From: JBFKUL01 sp041635755
Lineage (GTDB): Bacteria; Pseudomonadota; Gammaproteobacteria; Burkholderiales; SG8-39
Assembly: GCA_041635755.1 (NCBI GenBank)
Contig: JBFKUL010000059.1
Span: 1-13,910, forward strand
Direction of reading: 5' to 3'
Length of the DNA stretch: 13,910 nucleotides
The translations under genes and the position numbers were made by a program. Under the pieces are notes generated by a model, which worked only from the letters and a program-made list of their open reading frames with translations, had not been told where the DNA came from and searched no databases. The first letter of the stretch is position 1, and each line of letters begins with the position of its first letter. Positions 13,676-13,910 of the stretch are shown here, piece after piece.

Positions 13676-13910
<235 letters not shown>

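Overview
The window is about 13.9 kb of high-GC, densely coding chromosome, read as a betaproteobacterium of Burkholderiales or a close relative. The main evidence is the right half: hfq, hflX, hflK, hflC, a DUF2065 gene, hisZ and purA all lie on the + strand in that order. The hfq-hflXKC-DUF2065-purA part is widely conserved in proteobacteria; hisZ between DUF2065 and purA, and the Hfq sequence itself (RKEHV rim, YKHA motif), point to Betaproteobacteria. No phage, IS element, CRISPR array, tRNA or rRNA gene was seen.

Left part (1-4794). A cytoplasmic-looking type I sulfatase (180-1550) is followed on the same strand by a TTG-started MgtE-type Mg2+ transporter (1621-2847) and a TTG-started acetate kinase (2873-4051) with no phosphotransacetylase beside it. 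A short-chain dehydrogenase/reductase lies on the - strand (4039-4794), and its 3' end overlaps that of ackA by 13 bp.

Middle part (4795-7554). A small conserved hypothetical protein (4881-5189) and a two-CBS-domain protein (5262-5693) lead into an unusual hairpin-rich stretch (5670-5822). That stretch starts inside the last codons of the CBS gene and includes two stems that cannot form together. Next come a metal-dependent amidohydrolase with a twin-arginine leader (5848-7086) and a small lipoprotein on the - strand (7094-7474) with an internal two-unit helical duplication.

Right part (7555-13910). Chorismate synthase (aroC) is followed by the hfq-hflX-hflK-hflC-DUF2065-hisZ-purA block. Several of these genes overlap or nearly touch: hfq/hflX probably as CTGA, hflK/hflC as ATGA, hisZ/purA as GTGA. 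The block combines RNA-chaperone regulation (Hfq), ribosome rescue (HflX), the HflKC modulator of the FtsH protease, the regulatory subunit of the first histidine enzyme, and the first step of AMP synthesis. purA runs off the right edge.

Most of the window is ordinary core genome and I found no convincing new multigene system. The points most worth a second look are the absence of any ATG, GTG or TTG ahead of the conserved HflX N-terminus, the structured element at 5670-5822, and the small uncharacterised proteins at 4881-5189 and 7094-7474.
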